Part shown: piece after piece, positions 5,230-5,253 of the stretch | Numbering within the stretch: position 1 is the stretch's first letter | Layout of the letters: each line of letters begins with the position of its first letter | DNA from: Thiotrichaceae bacterium UBA973 | GTDB lineage: Bacteria; Pseudomonadota; Gammaproteobacteria; Eutrophobiales; Eutrophobiaceae | NCBI GenBank assembly: GCA_002292815.1 | Contig: DBBX01000009.1 | Location: 1-5,253 of the forward strand | DNA length: 5,253 nt | Direction: 5' to 3' | Made by a program: the position numbers and the translations under genes | Notes under the pieces: model-generated | What the model was told of the DNA's origin: nothing | The model's database searches: none | Seen by the model: the letters and a program-made list of their open reading frames with translations, nothing else

Positions 5230-5253
5230 GACTGAAAATCCTCGTGTCGGCAG
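5230..5253 (+). other. Partial tRNA-Phe(GAA)-like 3' segment, putative att site
   Basis: GACTGAAAATCC (5230-5241) and TCGTGTCGGCAG (5242-5253) match bacterial tRNA-Phe from the end of the 5' anticodon stem onward. The loop CTGAAAA carries anticodon GAA after U33, followed by TCCTC (stem positions 39-43), GTGTC (a five-base variable loop) and GGCAG (positions 49-53), so the window ends exactly before the T-loop. The upstream bases lack a D-arm or a matching 5' anticodon stem, so no complete tRNA is present. Tyrosine integrases commonly recombine within this part of tRNA genes and leave such a 3' fragment at one end of the element. Confidence 0.55.

Larger units (their letters stand above)
4892..5253. 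other. Noncoding island-end region
   Basis: No credible gene is seen in these 362 bases. Composition changes from the AT-rich gene block to a more GC-rich sequence. In order it holds a possible leftward terminator (4915-4969), a TCTCAGA direct repeat (4998-5004 and 5024-5030), the TTCGG array (5032-5146), a 5-bp inverted repeat AGTCG-tgtctt-CGACT (5218-5233) and the partial tRNA at the edge. A 69-codon open frame from 4976 is judged spurious. Confidence 0.5.

Noticed and set aside
5200..5253. A complete tRNA gene
   Set aside because: Bases before 5230 lack a D-arm, a 5' acceptor strand and pairing for anticodon stem positions 27-29; only the 3' half segment matches.

Overview
The window looks like the distal end of an integrated mobile element (genomic island or ICE-like) in a bacterium, most likely a gammaproteobacterium. 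That host call rests mainly on the tRNA-Phe-like sequence at the right edge and the AGGAG-type ribosome binding sites on the left, so it is tentative. No integrase gene lies in the window, so the mobile-element reading is inferred from architecture.

Left block (1-1347, minus strand): the 5' part of a small membrane protein gene running off the left edge, a noncoding gap with several inverted repeats, a bidirectional terminator, a gene for a protein with a histone-H1-like basic tail (358-864) and a second small conserved-looking gene of unknown function (926-1291). The last two share the ribosome binding site AATAGGAGT. A minus-strand terminator at 1310-1347 has no gene in front of it, which suggests that the sequence to its right was inserted later.

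Central block (1360-4354, plus strand): an AT-rich, tightly packed four-gene run without visible Shine-Dalgarno sites. It encodes a DnaQ/RNase H-like exonuclease (RNase_H_2 type), a DUF3800 protein, an HNH-like zinc-finger protein whose first catalytic histidine is replaced by phenylalanine, and an AbiV-family HEPN protein. A promoter overlapped by an inverted repeat precedes it. Three nuclease-fold proteins with an abortive-infection protein in one apparent operon make a good candidate for an uncharacterised anti-phage system. The candidate single-promoter arrangement and the domain identities are read by eye; the defence role is inferred. A fifth plus-strand gene (4418-4891) follows with its own strong ribosome binding site and a TTG start; I do not recognise it.

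Right block (4892-5253): noncoding. It holds a possible minus-strand terminator, an array of seven TTCGG motifs spaced at multiples of about one helical turn, and, at the very edge, a sequence matching a tRNA-Phe(GAA) from the anticodon stem to the end of the 5' T-stem strand with no tRNA 5' half before it. This is the arrangement expected at an att site made by a tyrosine integrase that targets a tRNA 3' half, with arm-type protein-binding sites beside it.
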